From the NCBI GenBank assembly GCA_012513545.1, contig JAAZCB010000144.1, positions 1 through 9,095 of the forward strand: DNA of 9,095 nt, in the 5' to 3' direction. This document shows, one piece after another, positions 1 to 6,988 of this stretch. Position 1 is the first letter of the stretch. Every line of letters starts with the position of its first letter. The notes beneath the pieces are model-generated. The model had not been told where the DNA came from, did not search any database, and saw only the letters and a program-made list of their open reading frames with translations. Source of the DNA: Clostridiaceae bacterium. GTDB taxonomy: Bacteria; Bacillota_A; Clostridia; Acetivibrionales; Acetivibrionaceae. A program made the translations under genes and the position numbers.

Positions 1-2
1 AA

Positions 3-257
3 AAAGGTGAAACCGAGTCTTGGGATGGAGTAATTGATAAAATACTTGATTATGGCGGTTTATATGAAATATTCATTAAAAGTCGCTCAAGCATACAGGT
101 TTTTATTAGAAGGTCATCACGCGGTATATTTGCATGCATTCCTGACTTTCGTGCGGGCTGTCATATATCCAGCCTTGATGATATATTTTACAATATAGAA
201 AACCTTATCGAGGCTATAGATAATTCCGTTGACGGCACTACTGTGGCTTTTGCTTAG
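3..257 (+). CDS. C-terminal part of a small hypothetical protein (DUF6618-like, tentative)
   Basis: An open frame runs in from the left edge and stops at TAG (255-257), giving 84 residues; the start lies outside the window. Visible segments are GETESWDG near the left end, then FIKSRSSIQVFI, RGIFACIPDFRAGCH and a C-terminal DGTTVAFA. A strand-rich half followed by an acidic helix (DDIFYNIENLIEAIDN) suggests a small compact alpha/beta domain. No signal peptide or membrane segment is seen in this part. The pattern 'SRSSI...RG-FAC-PD---GCH' reminds me of small proteins (DUF6618) carried by integrative elements of Clostridia, but this is from memory and unverified. If right, it fits the integrase at the other end of the window. 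Function unknown. Confidence 0.6.
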   Translation, partial: KGETESWDGVIDKILDYGGLYEIFIKSRSSIQVFIRRSSRGIFACIPDFRAGCHISSLDDIFYNIENLIEAIDNSVDGTTVAFA

Positions 258-301
258 AGCATTAGCTGATATCTTAAAATTCTAATATTTGTATTTGCTG
301 G

Positions 302-619
302 ATGGCTTTTATACTTAGTCATCCTTTTTATTTCCGCCAAAGTGGTTGTAATGCACCTTCCGTCAGTAACTTTGGTAATAACCGCCATTCTATGCCGGCG
401 CTAACACATATTAGTTTAGATGAAGCAATTGAATTACTTGATATTTATATGCGTAATAAAAACATAGATTACTCTATTAAAGAATCCAGGCTCATTTATA
501 ACTATAATAAAAAACTAGTATGGCACTTTTCTATTAATGAAATTCTAACTGATAATCTAACTAAAGTAATAACTGTAGAAATTGATTCGAATACAAAACA
601 AATATATGAACTGAAATAG
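302..619 (+). pseudogene. Probable remnant ending in a PepSY-like domain
   Basis: The frame encodes 105 residues. Residues about 37-105 (ISLDEAIELLDIYM, ESRLIYNYN, LVWHFSI, ITVEIDSNTKQIYEL) follow the PepSY pattern: an opening helix, then strands ending in 'V-ID--T--I'. PepSY domains usually sit at the end of secreted or membrane proteins and are thought to inhibit peptidases. The first 30 residues (FYFRQSGCNAPSVSNFGNN) look like no signal peptide or domain, and neither ATG302 nor the internal ATG392 has a convincing Shine-Dalgarno site. I therefore read it as the decayed 3' end of a longer secreted protein, although a short expressed ORF is not excluded. A frame stop at 275-277 closes it upstream. 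It converges on the serpin gene, with a hairpin between them. Confidence 0.45.
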
Positions 620-640
620 TCTCAAAGAAAAATATACATC

Positions 641-706
641 AATAGCCTTTGTGAAGAATGCTAGGTTTAAAAGTTTAAGATCCAACATTTCTACACAAAG
701 GCTATT
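641..706 (+). terminator. Long hairpin between convergent genes, probable terminator
   Basis: A perfect 13-bp inverted repeat, AATAGCCTTTGTG (641-653) and CACAAAGGCTATT (694-706), flanks a 40-nt loop that itself pairs imperfectly. On the plus strand the second arm runs into TTTTCT, so it could end transcription from the 302-619 frame. In the minus direction, for the serpin operon, the T-run is set back (GATGTATATTTTTC), so termination there is less clear. The loop is unusually long for an intrinsic terminator; a small mobile hairpin repeat is an alternative. Confidence 0.5.
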
Positions 707-758
707 TTCTCAATTTATGTGATATTTAACCCCACCAAGGTACTAACCAAGATCAAGT

Positions 759-2132
759 TTAATTCTTTGGATTTTGAATAATGCCCATAAACAGAGGAAG
801 ATTTGTTTCGTTATCAATTATTGCATATATAAACGGGCGATTAAAAGTTAAGTCTATTGATGGCGAACTTCTCTTAACATTCTCAACTTTTGAAACAGCG
901 CCTGCCCTTGTTCCGCGTTCACTAACCTGGATGTATACCTTGTGAAACACGTTTTCGATATACAATCTAGTGGGATTATCTGCCATGTTTGAAAAATCAG
1001 CATCATGAAAGGCTTCAACCAACCCCAATTTATTTAGCGAATCATTCAGAGAGATTTCATATTCAGTCTCGAATTTAGGGAGAAACACACCTACTGATGT
1101 ATGTTCTCTACTGTTTAAAAATTCTAAAAAGCTTTCTCCTGTGAGACCTTCTATATACTTTTCAGCAGAAATACCCTCTTCGGGTAATATGCCAACAAAG
1201 CTTAACTGATCTCCTTTGTATGGCTTAATGAACCCCTGAGCATACTTATTATTAATATAAAATGATTCAGAAGAATACATAAATGAAGTTTTTACATCCC
1301 CATTAGAAGTATGAAAAATGCCCTCTCTTTTGCTTGTAGTAAAGTCTTTCAACCATTTCCCTTCAAAATATAGTGTATTGATTAAAAACATCTGCGAATT
1401 TGGATGAATTTCGTTAATAATTTTATCAACTGACCCGTTGGTTTTTTTCCTGACCCAATTGTTTATAACATCTACTGTTGAAGGATCGTCAAAGTTTGCT
1501 TTATAGGCTGATGCACCATAGTAATCGGCGTTTTTTTGTAAAAAATCATTTTTTACATTTAGTTCATCTGTTGAACGATACCAGATAGAATTAGCAACTG
1601 TTACATTTCCTCCTTTATGATTTGTTAATCTATCTGTCAAATTTTTATAGAAGACGTTTAAATCACTTATATTTGCACCCATTCCCAACACATTTTCAAA
1701 TTCCTCCAAGGTCGTACCATTTGCACCATTTGCAGTCATTCCCAACCCAAGGTATATTGACGCAGGTGATATCAACACATTTTTATCAGATACCAAAGTT
1801 TCTTTTAATAACCTGACTGAAAAATCAGCTACTGGTGTTATTAGGGCTTCTTCCTTTTGTTTATCCAGTGACTTGATATCTCCGGGTTTAATCCCTTCCA
1901 TTAAATCTTGTGCATTAGTAACAACAGTTCCCCAAAAACTGTTAATCACAAGAATGCATGCTACCAAAACAGCAAATACTGAGGAGAATGTTGCAGTGGT
2001 CCGTATTATTCTTTTTTGAATACTTCTCTTTTGTACAGTTTTCTCCTTTATACTTTTTTTTGCTATATCTGACAAATCCATTCCCTCAAAATTCGAGTCA
2101 ATGATATTTTTGAGGTTATCCAAACTTCTCAT
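759..2132 (-). CDS. Membrane-anchored serpin with anti-sigma-like N-terminus
   Basis: This is a 457-residue protein with three parts. Residues 1-44 are charged, basic toward the end and without cysteines. Residues about 45-68 form one hydrophobic helix (SSVFAVLVACILVINSFWG), so the rest should lie outside the cell. Residues about 95-457 are a full-length serpin, with shutter-region NVLISPASI (118-126), an N-WV-KKTNG segment, and the C-terminal serpin signature LTFNRPFIYAI (428-438). The hinge GTRAGAV (407-413) has the small residues needed for loop insertion, so an inhibitory serpin is likely. Counting from the hinge puts P1 at Arg421 with Ser after it, which would favour trypsin-like targets. 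The ATG overlaps the sigma-factor stop as ATGA, behind AGAGGAGG. The layout (short cytoplasmic tail, one helix, outside domain, gene just after an ECF sigma gene) is that of an anti-sigma factor; that role is inferred. Confidence 0.9.
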   Translation of the reverse strand: MRSLDNLKNIIDSNFEGMDLSDIAKKSIKEKTVQKRSIQKRIIRTTATFSSVFAVLVACILVINSFWGTVVTNAQDLMEGIKPGDIKSLDKQKEEALITPVADFSVRLLKETLVSDKNVLISPASIYLGLGMTANGANGTTLEEFENVLGMGANISDLNVFYKNLTDRLTNHKGGNVTVANSIWYRSTDELNVKNDFLQKNADYYGASAYKANFDDPSTVDVINNWVRKKTNGSVDKIINEIHPNSQMFLINTLYFEGKWLKDFTTSKREGIFHTSNGDVKTSFMYSSESFYINNKYAQGFIKPYKGDQLSFVGILPEEGISAEKYIEGLTGESFLEFLNSREHTSVGVFLPKFETEYEISLNDSLNKLGLVEAFHDADFSNMADNPTRLYIENVFHKVYIQVSERGTRAGAVSKVENVKRSSPSIDLTFNRPFIYAIIDNETNLPLFMGIIQNPKN

Positions 2133-2641
2133 AACTTATCCTCCTCTAAATCAAGTTTTAACATTTCTTTTGCCCGCTTAAGTCTCACAGATATTGTAAT
2201 TTCCTTTTGCTTTAAAACTTTTGCTATTTCTCTTACCGTCATATCCTCATAATAGTGTAATATAATTACTTGTTTGTATATGTAGGGTAGGTTATAAATT
2301 AAATTCAGTAGGTCGATGCTTTCACTATTAATATACTCCTCAGCAGCATCATTAGATATATACTCTAAAGTAACACAATCAAACGATAGTTCACTGTACG
2401 AGGCTTTACGCGCGTAATTTTTACATATGTTTATGGCAATACTGGTAATCCATGTTTTTTCGCTGCTTTTTCCTTTGAAACTTCCATATTTTAAATATGC
2501 CTTATAAATTGTTTCCTGTACTGCATCCTGAGCAAAATGGTAATCTTTTAGTAAAATATAACATAGTCTGGAAAGGTGCTGACTGTGGTCTTCTATTAAT
2601 CTGTCAATATCATTTTTTTCATTTAGGTTATTATAAAACAA
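2129..2641 (-). CDS. ECF-type RNA polymerase sigma factor
   Basis: This 170-residue protein has the usual length and two-domain layout of the extracytoplasmic-function sigma-70 family. Region 2 covers about residues 15-85, with AQDAVQETIYKAY and the promoter-melting/-10 part KTWITSIAINICKNYARK. Region 4 covers about 110-165 (LPYIYKQVIILHYYEDMTV, then the recognition helix-turn-helix EIAKVLKQKEITISVRLKRAKEML). It directs RNA polymerase to its own promoter set. The start is TTG (2641-2639): it follows AGAGGGGGAG at good spacing, and no ATG lies nearby in frame. It overlaps the serpin gene by ATGA, so the pair is probably translationally coupled. A candidate ECF promoter lies just upstream, suggesting autoregulation. 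The membrane serpin is its likely anti-sigma partner (inference). Confidence 0.93.
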   Translation of the reverse strand: MFYNNLNEKNDIDRLIEDHSQHLSRLCYILLKDYHFAQDAVQETIYKAYLKYGSFKGKSSEKTWITSIAINICKNYARKASYSELSFDCVTLEYISNDAAEEYINSESIDLLNLIYNLPYIYKQVIILHYYEDMTVREIAKVLKQKEITISVRLKRAKEMLKLDLEEDKL

Positions 2642-2955
2642 ATAATTCTCCCCCTCTCTTCACTTATTAGACACCTTTAACATTATAAAATCTGACAGAA
2701 ATTCATAAATTATTTTTAAATAAAAATTGCATAGGAAATTGAATGGGTGTCTGAGTATCTGTCATGTAGAGCTAACTTTGCATAGCAATGTTATTCTTAA
2801 ATTAGCTCTTAATAATATCGAATAATTATATGGTAAATACTGGAATAACAATAGTTTAGAACTGTCATTAAATAAATATCTAAAATTAATATGCATATAC
2901 AAACAAAATTTAAGTTTCGTGTAATTACCTCAACATATCCTCATATCCTAATTTT
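2642..2955. other. Intergenic region upstream of the sigma gene
   Basis: No gene is supported in these 314 bases. The end next to the sigma gene holds its Shine-Dalgarno site and candidate promoter. A hairpin-forming repeat, AGAGCTAA (2768-2775) with TTAGCTCT (2802-2809), encloses a smaller stem TTGC-ATA-GCAA (2778-2788); no T-run follows on either strand. The rest (2815-2955) is plain AT-rich sequence. No clear terminator is visible for the kinase operon that ends at 2956, so read-through into the sigma-serpin operon is possible. Confidence 0.55.
2667..2697 (-). promoter_or_regulatory. Candidate autoregulated ECF promoter of the sigma-serpin operon
   Basis: Reading the minus strand, TGTCAGA (2697-2691) and TGTCTAA (2673-2667) are separated by 17 nt, and transcription would start about 20 nt before the TTG start. 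GTCTAA resembles the CGTC-type -10 element of many ECF promoters. A sigma-A-like TATAAT (2687-2682) lies in the spacer without a good -35, so a housekeeping promoter is the alternative. Confidence 0.4.
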
Positions 2956-3336
2956 CTAACATATTAAATTCATTATTTCCCTAATGATTTTTTCCGGCAC
3001 TGCAGGACTTTTTTCCATGTAAAGTTGAATCTCCATTTCCTTAAGAGCTCCAATTGAGAAAACGTAATCACTATGTCCTGTCAAAAGAATAATACATATT
3101 TCCTTATCAAATTCACGTATTTTTTCTACTACCTGTTTCCCATTTCTTCCATCAATCAAATAATCAATAATCAAAAAGTCATATTTATTTCTTTTACTTA
3201 GCTCAACTACATGGTCTGTTGAATTTACTCCTTCTACATCAAAGCGAATCTTTTCGTTGATAAAATTCTCCAACGTTTCTTTTAACATATCAACAAAAAT
3301 ACCATCATCATCTACTAGCAAAATCTTCTTTTTCAT
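2956..3336 (-). CDS. Stand-alone receiver (CheY-like) response regulator
   Basis: The whole 126-residue protein is one receiver domain, with no output domain. The acidic pocket is D9-D10-D11 (ILLVDDDG), the phospho-acceptor is D58 in FLIIDYLID, the switch threonine is T86 in IILLTGH, and the conserved lysine is K109 in YMEKSP. It would take phosphate from the kinase encoded just upstream, whose stop overlaps this ATG as ATGA; AGGAGG lies 5 nt before the start. Its partner could be a protein target, or it may act as a phosphate sink. Its sequence is strikingly close to the receiver of the divergent XRE regulator at 6270-6872 (shared IDY-ID---G-Q-V--IR-F and IILLTG blocks), so the two probably arose by duplication and may compete for the same kinase (inference). 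Confidence 0.93.
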   Translation of the reverse strand: MKKKILLVDDDGIFVDMLKETLENFINEKIRFDVEGVNSTDHVVELSKRNKYDFLIIDYLIDGRNGKQVVEKIREFDKEICIILLTGHSDYVFSIGALKEMEIQLYMEKSPAVPEKIIREIMNLIC

Positions 3337-5144
3337 TCTTCCTCCTGAGGAATCTCTATAAAAAATGTACTTCCTTTATCATCTCTTATAAATCCGATAC
3401 TGCCTTTAAATTTTGTTTTTATTATCGATCTTGATATATATAGTCCAAGTCCAGAGCCATCTTTTCCTTTTGTAGTAACCATTTGTTTAAAAATTTTATC
3501 CTCAATAGAATCTGAAATTCCTTTTCCGTAGTCTTTTACTTTTATAATTATTTTATCTTCATATTTTTCAAAAATTAATTCAATTACACCTTCCTCATTT
3601 TCATATGCATCCTTCGCATTAGTAATAAGTATATTTAAAACTTGAAGCAAATAGTTAATTGAACCTTCAATTTCTGTTTCTTCTGTTATAAACAACCTGT
3701 ATTTTATTACACAATCATGCTTCTTTAGCTCATCACTCATCAGAATGTCAATTTTATTTGCTAACTCTTTTATACTGAATCTGTCCTTGTCGCTACTGTT
3801 AATATGTATTTGGTCTCTGACTGTGCTTATTACATCATTCATATATACTAAATAATCTTTTATATGCTTATTCCATTTATCTATTTTACTGAAATACTCA
3901 ATAATTTCAATTTTATACTTTTCTTCAATGCTTGAATTATTAAGAGAATTAACTGATTTATTAATATTGTTTAATATTATATCAACCGCTCCGGAACTTG
4001 ACATTAATGGTGTTTTTAAATTGTGTGCAATACTTCCAATCAAATTCCCTAATGATTCAAGACGAGCATTTTCAATAATTTGTTCTTGATTTTCTTCAAT
4101 AAGTTTTAGATTTTTTTTATGAACGGTTATATCCTTAAACAGAAAAACTGCACCACAAAACTCATCATTTATTTTAATAGATCTGCCCTCAACCTCGAAA
4201 AACTTCTCATCTTCTGTATTTATAGATATTTCAAAATTATTATGATTTTTCAAAAGATTCCACAAATCATCCTTATAGTCTTTTAATTTGCTATTCTGTA
4301 TAATGTCATCGAATTGTTTATACTTATTATTAACTTCGAAATTTTCAATAAATGTTTTATTAACTTCAATGACTACATAATTTTCATCAAGTGCAATAAA
4401 TGAATCTGATATATGATCTAAAATATTGTCGAAAGCAAATTTGTATCTCTCAAACTTTAATCTTACTCCCATTACCCCATATTTTTTTGCAAAGTACAAA
4501 AATGCTAAAAACTGAACCGGCATTAAAACTATAAAAAACCGCCAAATATCGTCTATTCCAATAGCTCTTGATAATAGATTCGAAAGCATTGCGTAAGTAA
4601 TAAGTGGCACAACTACAATCAGCGTTAATAGTTTATGCCTTTTAATTCTTAAAGACTTTTCTATAATATAAGCATAAATTAGAAAAAAATCACCTGCAAT
4701 CATGTAAGGAACAGCCCATATTGATATATACCTGAAATGTATCATTATCTCATAAGGACTTCTCAAAAAATTACTTTTTAATGGTAAAAGTATATAACTT
4801 AAAATGGACGGTATAAATAATAATGAATAAACAAGCCATTTTCTATTTTTAGGTACTATATTAGCAAAGCTCAAACCATATAAAAGAATAAAATAAGGAC
4901 CAACATAAGTCCCTGTGTTTGACATAATAGCATCCACAGTCCACATCATCTTAATAATTCTATCAGGAATTTCATAATTATTTATTAAAAAAGTCATTAT
5001 ATTTTCATGCCAAAAGGTTGAGAATGTACCAATGCCTGTTACAAATGTAACTGCTGCACACCATCTGGTAGACTCCGTTTTGTAATCTTTTTTAATTATG
5101 ATCGCACCTAATAGCCACAAAAGTAAAGCAACTATAATAATCAA
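3333..5144 (-). CDS. Seven-helix membrane PAS sensor histidine kinase
   Basis: The 603-residue protein starts with about seven hydrophobic segments (about 1-18, 28-45, 67-95, 103-121, 138-160, 172-193, 201-220), like the 7TM sensor region of some kinases. A PAS domain follows at about 238-345 (DNILDHISDSFIALDENY to VFLFKDITVHKKN). The dimerisation/phospho-acceptor helix has H374 in GSIAHNLKTPL. The ATPase domain has the N box around N509 (LITNAKDAY), DYGKG (538-542) and the glycine-rich GSGLGL (563-568). All catalytic motifs are intact. The start is TTG; TTGA overlaps the hydrolase stop and AGGGGG lies 8 nt before it. The stop overlaps the receiver gene. The membrane region could sense a small or lipophilic ligand, and the neighbouring hydrolase might make or destroy it (inference). 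The ligand is unknown. Confidence 0.92.
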   Translation of the reverse strand: MIIIVALLLWLLGAIIIKKDYKTESTRWCAAVTFVTGIGTFSTFWHENIMTFLINNYEIPDRIIKMMWTVDAIMSNTGTYVGPYFILLYGLSFANIVPKNRKWLVYSLLFIPSILSYILLPLKSNFLRSPYEIMIHFRYISIWAVPYMIAGDFFLIYAYIIEKSLRIKRHKLLTLIVVVPLITYAMLSNLLSRAIGIDDIWRFFIVLMPVQFLAFLYFAKKYGVMGVRLKFERYKFAFDNILDHISDSFIALDENYVVIEVNKTFIENFEVNNKYKQFDDIIQNSKLKDYKDDLWNLLKNHNNFEISINTEDEKFFEVEGRSIKINDEFCGAVFLFKDITVHKKNLKLIEENQEQIIENARLESLGNLIGSIAHNLKTPLMSSSGAVDIILNNINKSVNSLNNSSIEEKYKIEIIEYFSKIDKWNKHIKDYLVYMNDVISTVRDQIHINSSDKDRFSIKELANKIDILMSDELKKHDCVIKYRLFITEETEIEGSINYLLQVLNILITNAKDAYENEEGVIELIFEKYEDKIIIKVKDYGKGISDSIEDKIFKQMVTTKGKDGSGLGLYISRSIIKTKFKGSIGFIRDDKGSTFFIEIPQEEE

Positions 5145-6103
5145 CTATTTAGCCCCCTAAGAAAATCCATTGTATCATACCTTATTTTATCCTTTAGGAG
5201 CACAATCCCAGAGTGTCCGCAATTATAAACATATCTTAGCGGTCTATCCCATGCTTCCCATAATTTATTTGAGTCCGTAGGCAAAATATATTTATCATAT
5301 TTTCCCGAAACAAGCATTATCTTCTTCTTGTCAATTACAGGCTTTCCCATGCTGGGATTAATTATGTTCCAGCAATCACTTAACAGTTCTTTACTAAACT
5401 TGTTATTTACAAAATCTCTCTTTATGTATTTTCCAGGTATTGCTTCGAATATAGTAAAAGCCACATCATTAGCATAAAATAATGATACTAAGGCATCAAT
5501 TTCTTCATGTTCACATACTAAGTTTGTAATTAATCCACCTAAGCTAAGTCCTACTAAGTAAACTTTTTCCTTCTTAATCTCCTTAATATGCCTTATTAAT
5601 GCCCTTATATCACTAACAGCTTGTCTAAATACCCTTAAAGTTCTGACAACATCTGCGGTTATAAAATACTCTCCATTATAAGTAGATTCCTTAGTTACTC
5701 TTTCCATGTGATAAGGGAGTACATAACTATACATATTGAATCCCTGCTGCATAAAACTATTCTTAAAAATACAATCAAGCTTATTAACAGTTGACCTCCA
5801 GCCATGAACCAATATTATATTTATTTTATCTTTTGTTGACATGGTATTCATAGCATAATGAAATATTGCATCATTTCCGTCGCCATCAACCTGTGAGGAA
5901 AATTTAAGTTTCCCAAACTCGTATTCATTACTTTTATTTGTTTTATCAAATTTCAATTCAAGAAGATCAGGCTTTAAATAAAAATTCTCATGTAGTAGCA
6001 TTACGTCATTGCTATTATAGTAAAATTGATCTTTTTTTGAATAATTTCTATGTAAATCAAACAGTCCATAATTATCTGCAATATCCGCGATAAACCTATA
6101 CAA
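5141..6103 (-). CDS. Alpha/beta hydrolase, first gene of the kinase operon
   Basis: This 320-residue protein has no signal peptide or membrane helix, so it should be cytoplasmic. The alpha/beta hydrolase core begins at about residue 93. It has the oxyanion-hole motif LVHGW (98-102), the nucleophile elbow GLSLGG with Ser187, a likely acid D270 in SGKYDKYI, and His297 in NCGHSGI, so the catalytic triad looks complete. The first 90 residues form an extra N-terminal cap without a recognised motif. The substrate cannot be told from sequence; an ester, thioester or lipid-like molecule would be typical. The start is TTG, 6 nt after AGAGGTGG, and its end overlaps the kinase start by TTGA. This tight coupling to a sensor kinase suggests a role in making or removing the sensed signal (inference). 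Confidence 0.88.
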   Translation of the reverse strand: MYRFIADIADNYGLFDLHRNYSKKDQFYYNSNDVMLLHENFYLKPDLLELKFDKTNKSNEYEFGKLKFSSQVDGDGNDAIFHYAMNTMSTKDKINIILVHGWRSTVNKLDCIFKNSFMQQGFNMYSYVLPYHMERVTKESTYNGEYFITADVVRTLRVFRQAVSDIRALIRHIKEIKKEKVYLVGLSLGGLITNLVCEHEEIDALVSLFYANDVAFTIFEAIPGKYIKRDFVNNKFSKELLSDCWNIINPSMGKPVIDKKKIMLVSGKYDKYILPTDSNKLWEAWDRPLRYVYNCGHSGIVLLKDKIRYDTMDFLRGLNS

Positions 6104-6137
6104 AGTATTCCACCTCTGTTTTTCTGTATATTTTAAT

Positions 6138-6165
6138 TTTACAGCATAAATTATTTTAAGTCCAA
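6138..6165 (-). promoter_or_regulatory. Candidate promoter of the hydrolase-kinase-receiver operon
   Basis: On the minus strand TTGGAC (6165-6160) is followed after 16 nt by TGTAAA (6143-6138), about 35 nt before the TTG start. The -35 element is good and the -10 element is weak. Confidence 0.35.
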
Positions 6166-6207
6166 TACTGTACTACAAAACTTTTTTCTCCTTAATTGTC
6201 CTTTTTG

Positions 6208-6216
6208 TGCTATAAT
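6208..6216 (+). promoter_or_regulatory. Extended -10 promoter of the receiver-XRE gene
   Basis: TGCTATAAT is a perfect extended -10 element, about 54 nt before the ATG. No good -35 hexamer lies at 16-18 nt, which is common for extended -10 promoters and would leave room for an activator. It diverges from the hydrolase operon promoter. Confidence 0.55.
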
Positions 6217-6269
6217 GAAACAGGTAAATTTAACTTTATAATTTCAATACAATTTGAGGAGTAACATAA

Positions 6270-6872
6270 ATGAAAAATATCAAAATTGTCATTGTTGATG
6301 ATGATCCAGTTTTTTTGGATGTTATGAGAGAAAAGCTAAGGCATTATGATGTAACTTGTTTTTCTTCTACTAGTAACGCAGTAATTGGAATTCAAGAAGG
6401 TAATTTTGATATTGCCATTATAGATTACATTATAGATAATATGGATGGACAGCAATTAGTCCAAGAAATCAGAAAATTCAATGATCGCATCTATATAATT
6501 TTGTTAACTGGCCAAGTAAAACTTCCTGGAATTACATTAGTTCGAGAGACTGAAATTCAAGATTATGTTGAAAAAAACTCTGATGCCTTTGATGAATTAA
6601 TATTAAGAGTTGAATCTGCTGTTAAATCAGTAATCTTGATAAACAAAAAAGATTACCAAAAAACAACATTTGCACAAAGACTGAAGCACTTAAGAGAATC
6701 ATATAGTATATCACAGGGTGATCTAGCTGAATTTTGTGGTATAAAAAGGCAGCAAATCAGCAACTATGAAATTGGTCAAAGTAAACCCTCTATAGACATT
6801 GCTGAAAAGCTGGCTGACTATTTTGATGTAAGTTTAGACTTTTTGTTATGTAGAACCAATAAGAGAAAGTAA
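6270..6872 (+). CDS. Response regulator with receiver and XRE-type DNA-binding domain
   Basis: The protein has 200 residues. The receiver (about 1-120) has D10-D11-D12 (VIVDDDP), phospho-acceptor D52 in IAIIDYIID, T80 in IILLTGQ and K102 in YVEKN. After a linker, residues 134-195 are a Cro/C1 (XRE) helix-turn-helix: AQRLKHLRESYSISQ, DLAEFCGI, the recognition helix region KRQQISNYEIG, and PSIDIAEKLADYFDVSLDFL. Most response regulators use OmpR, NarL or NtrC outputs, so an XRE output is uncommon. It is divergent from the hydrolase-kinase operon, and its receiver is sister to the stand-alone one there, so it is probably a second target of that kinase and may control the shared intergenic region. 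The ATG follows GAGGAG at good spacing. Confidence 0.93.
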   Translation: MKNIKIVIVDDDPVFLDVMREKLRHYDVTCFSSTSNAVIGIQEGNFDIAIIDYIIDNMDGQQLVQEIRKFNDRIYIILLTGQVKLPGITLVRETEIQDYVEKNSDAFDELILRVESAVKSVILINKKDYQKTTFAQRLKHLRESYSISQGDLAEFCGIKRQQISNYEIGQSKPSIDIAEKLADYFDVSLDFLLCRTNKRK

Positions 6873-6907
6873 AAGGCAAAGTCAAATATAATTTGCTAAT
6901 TAAAAAC

Positions 6908-6979
6908 AATACAAGATAGAAAACAAACGAGAATTATTGATTTCTTTAAAGAATTTGATATATTCTCGTTTTTTGTATT
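6908..6979 (+). terminator. Rho-independent terminator after the receiver-XRE gene
   Basis: The stem AAACGAGAAT (6925-6934) with ATTCTCGTTT (6962-6971) runs into a T tract (CGTTTTTTG). Inside it lies a second palindrome, TTCTTTAAAGAA, and outside it AATACAA (6908-6914) pairs with TTGTATT (6973-6979). It lies about 50 nt after the stop codon. Confidence 0.8.
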
Positions 6980-6988
6980 GATACAAAG

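Noticed and set aside
1622..1816. 64-codon frame opposite the serpin gene
   Set aside because: It is a shadow of the serpin on the other strand, without a ribosome site or a recognisable pattern.
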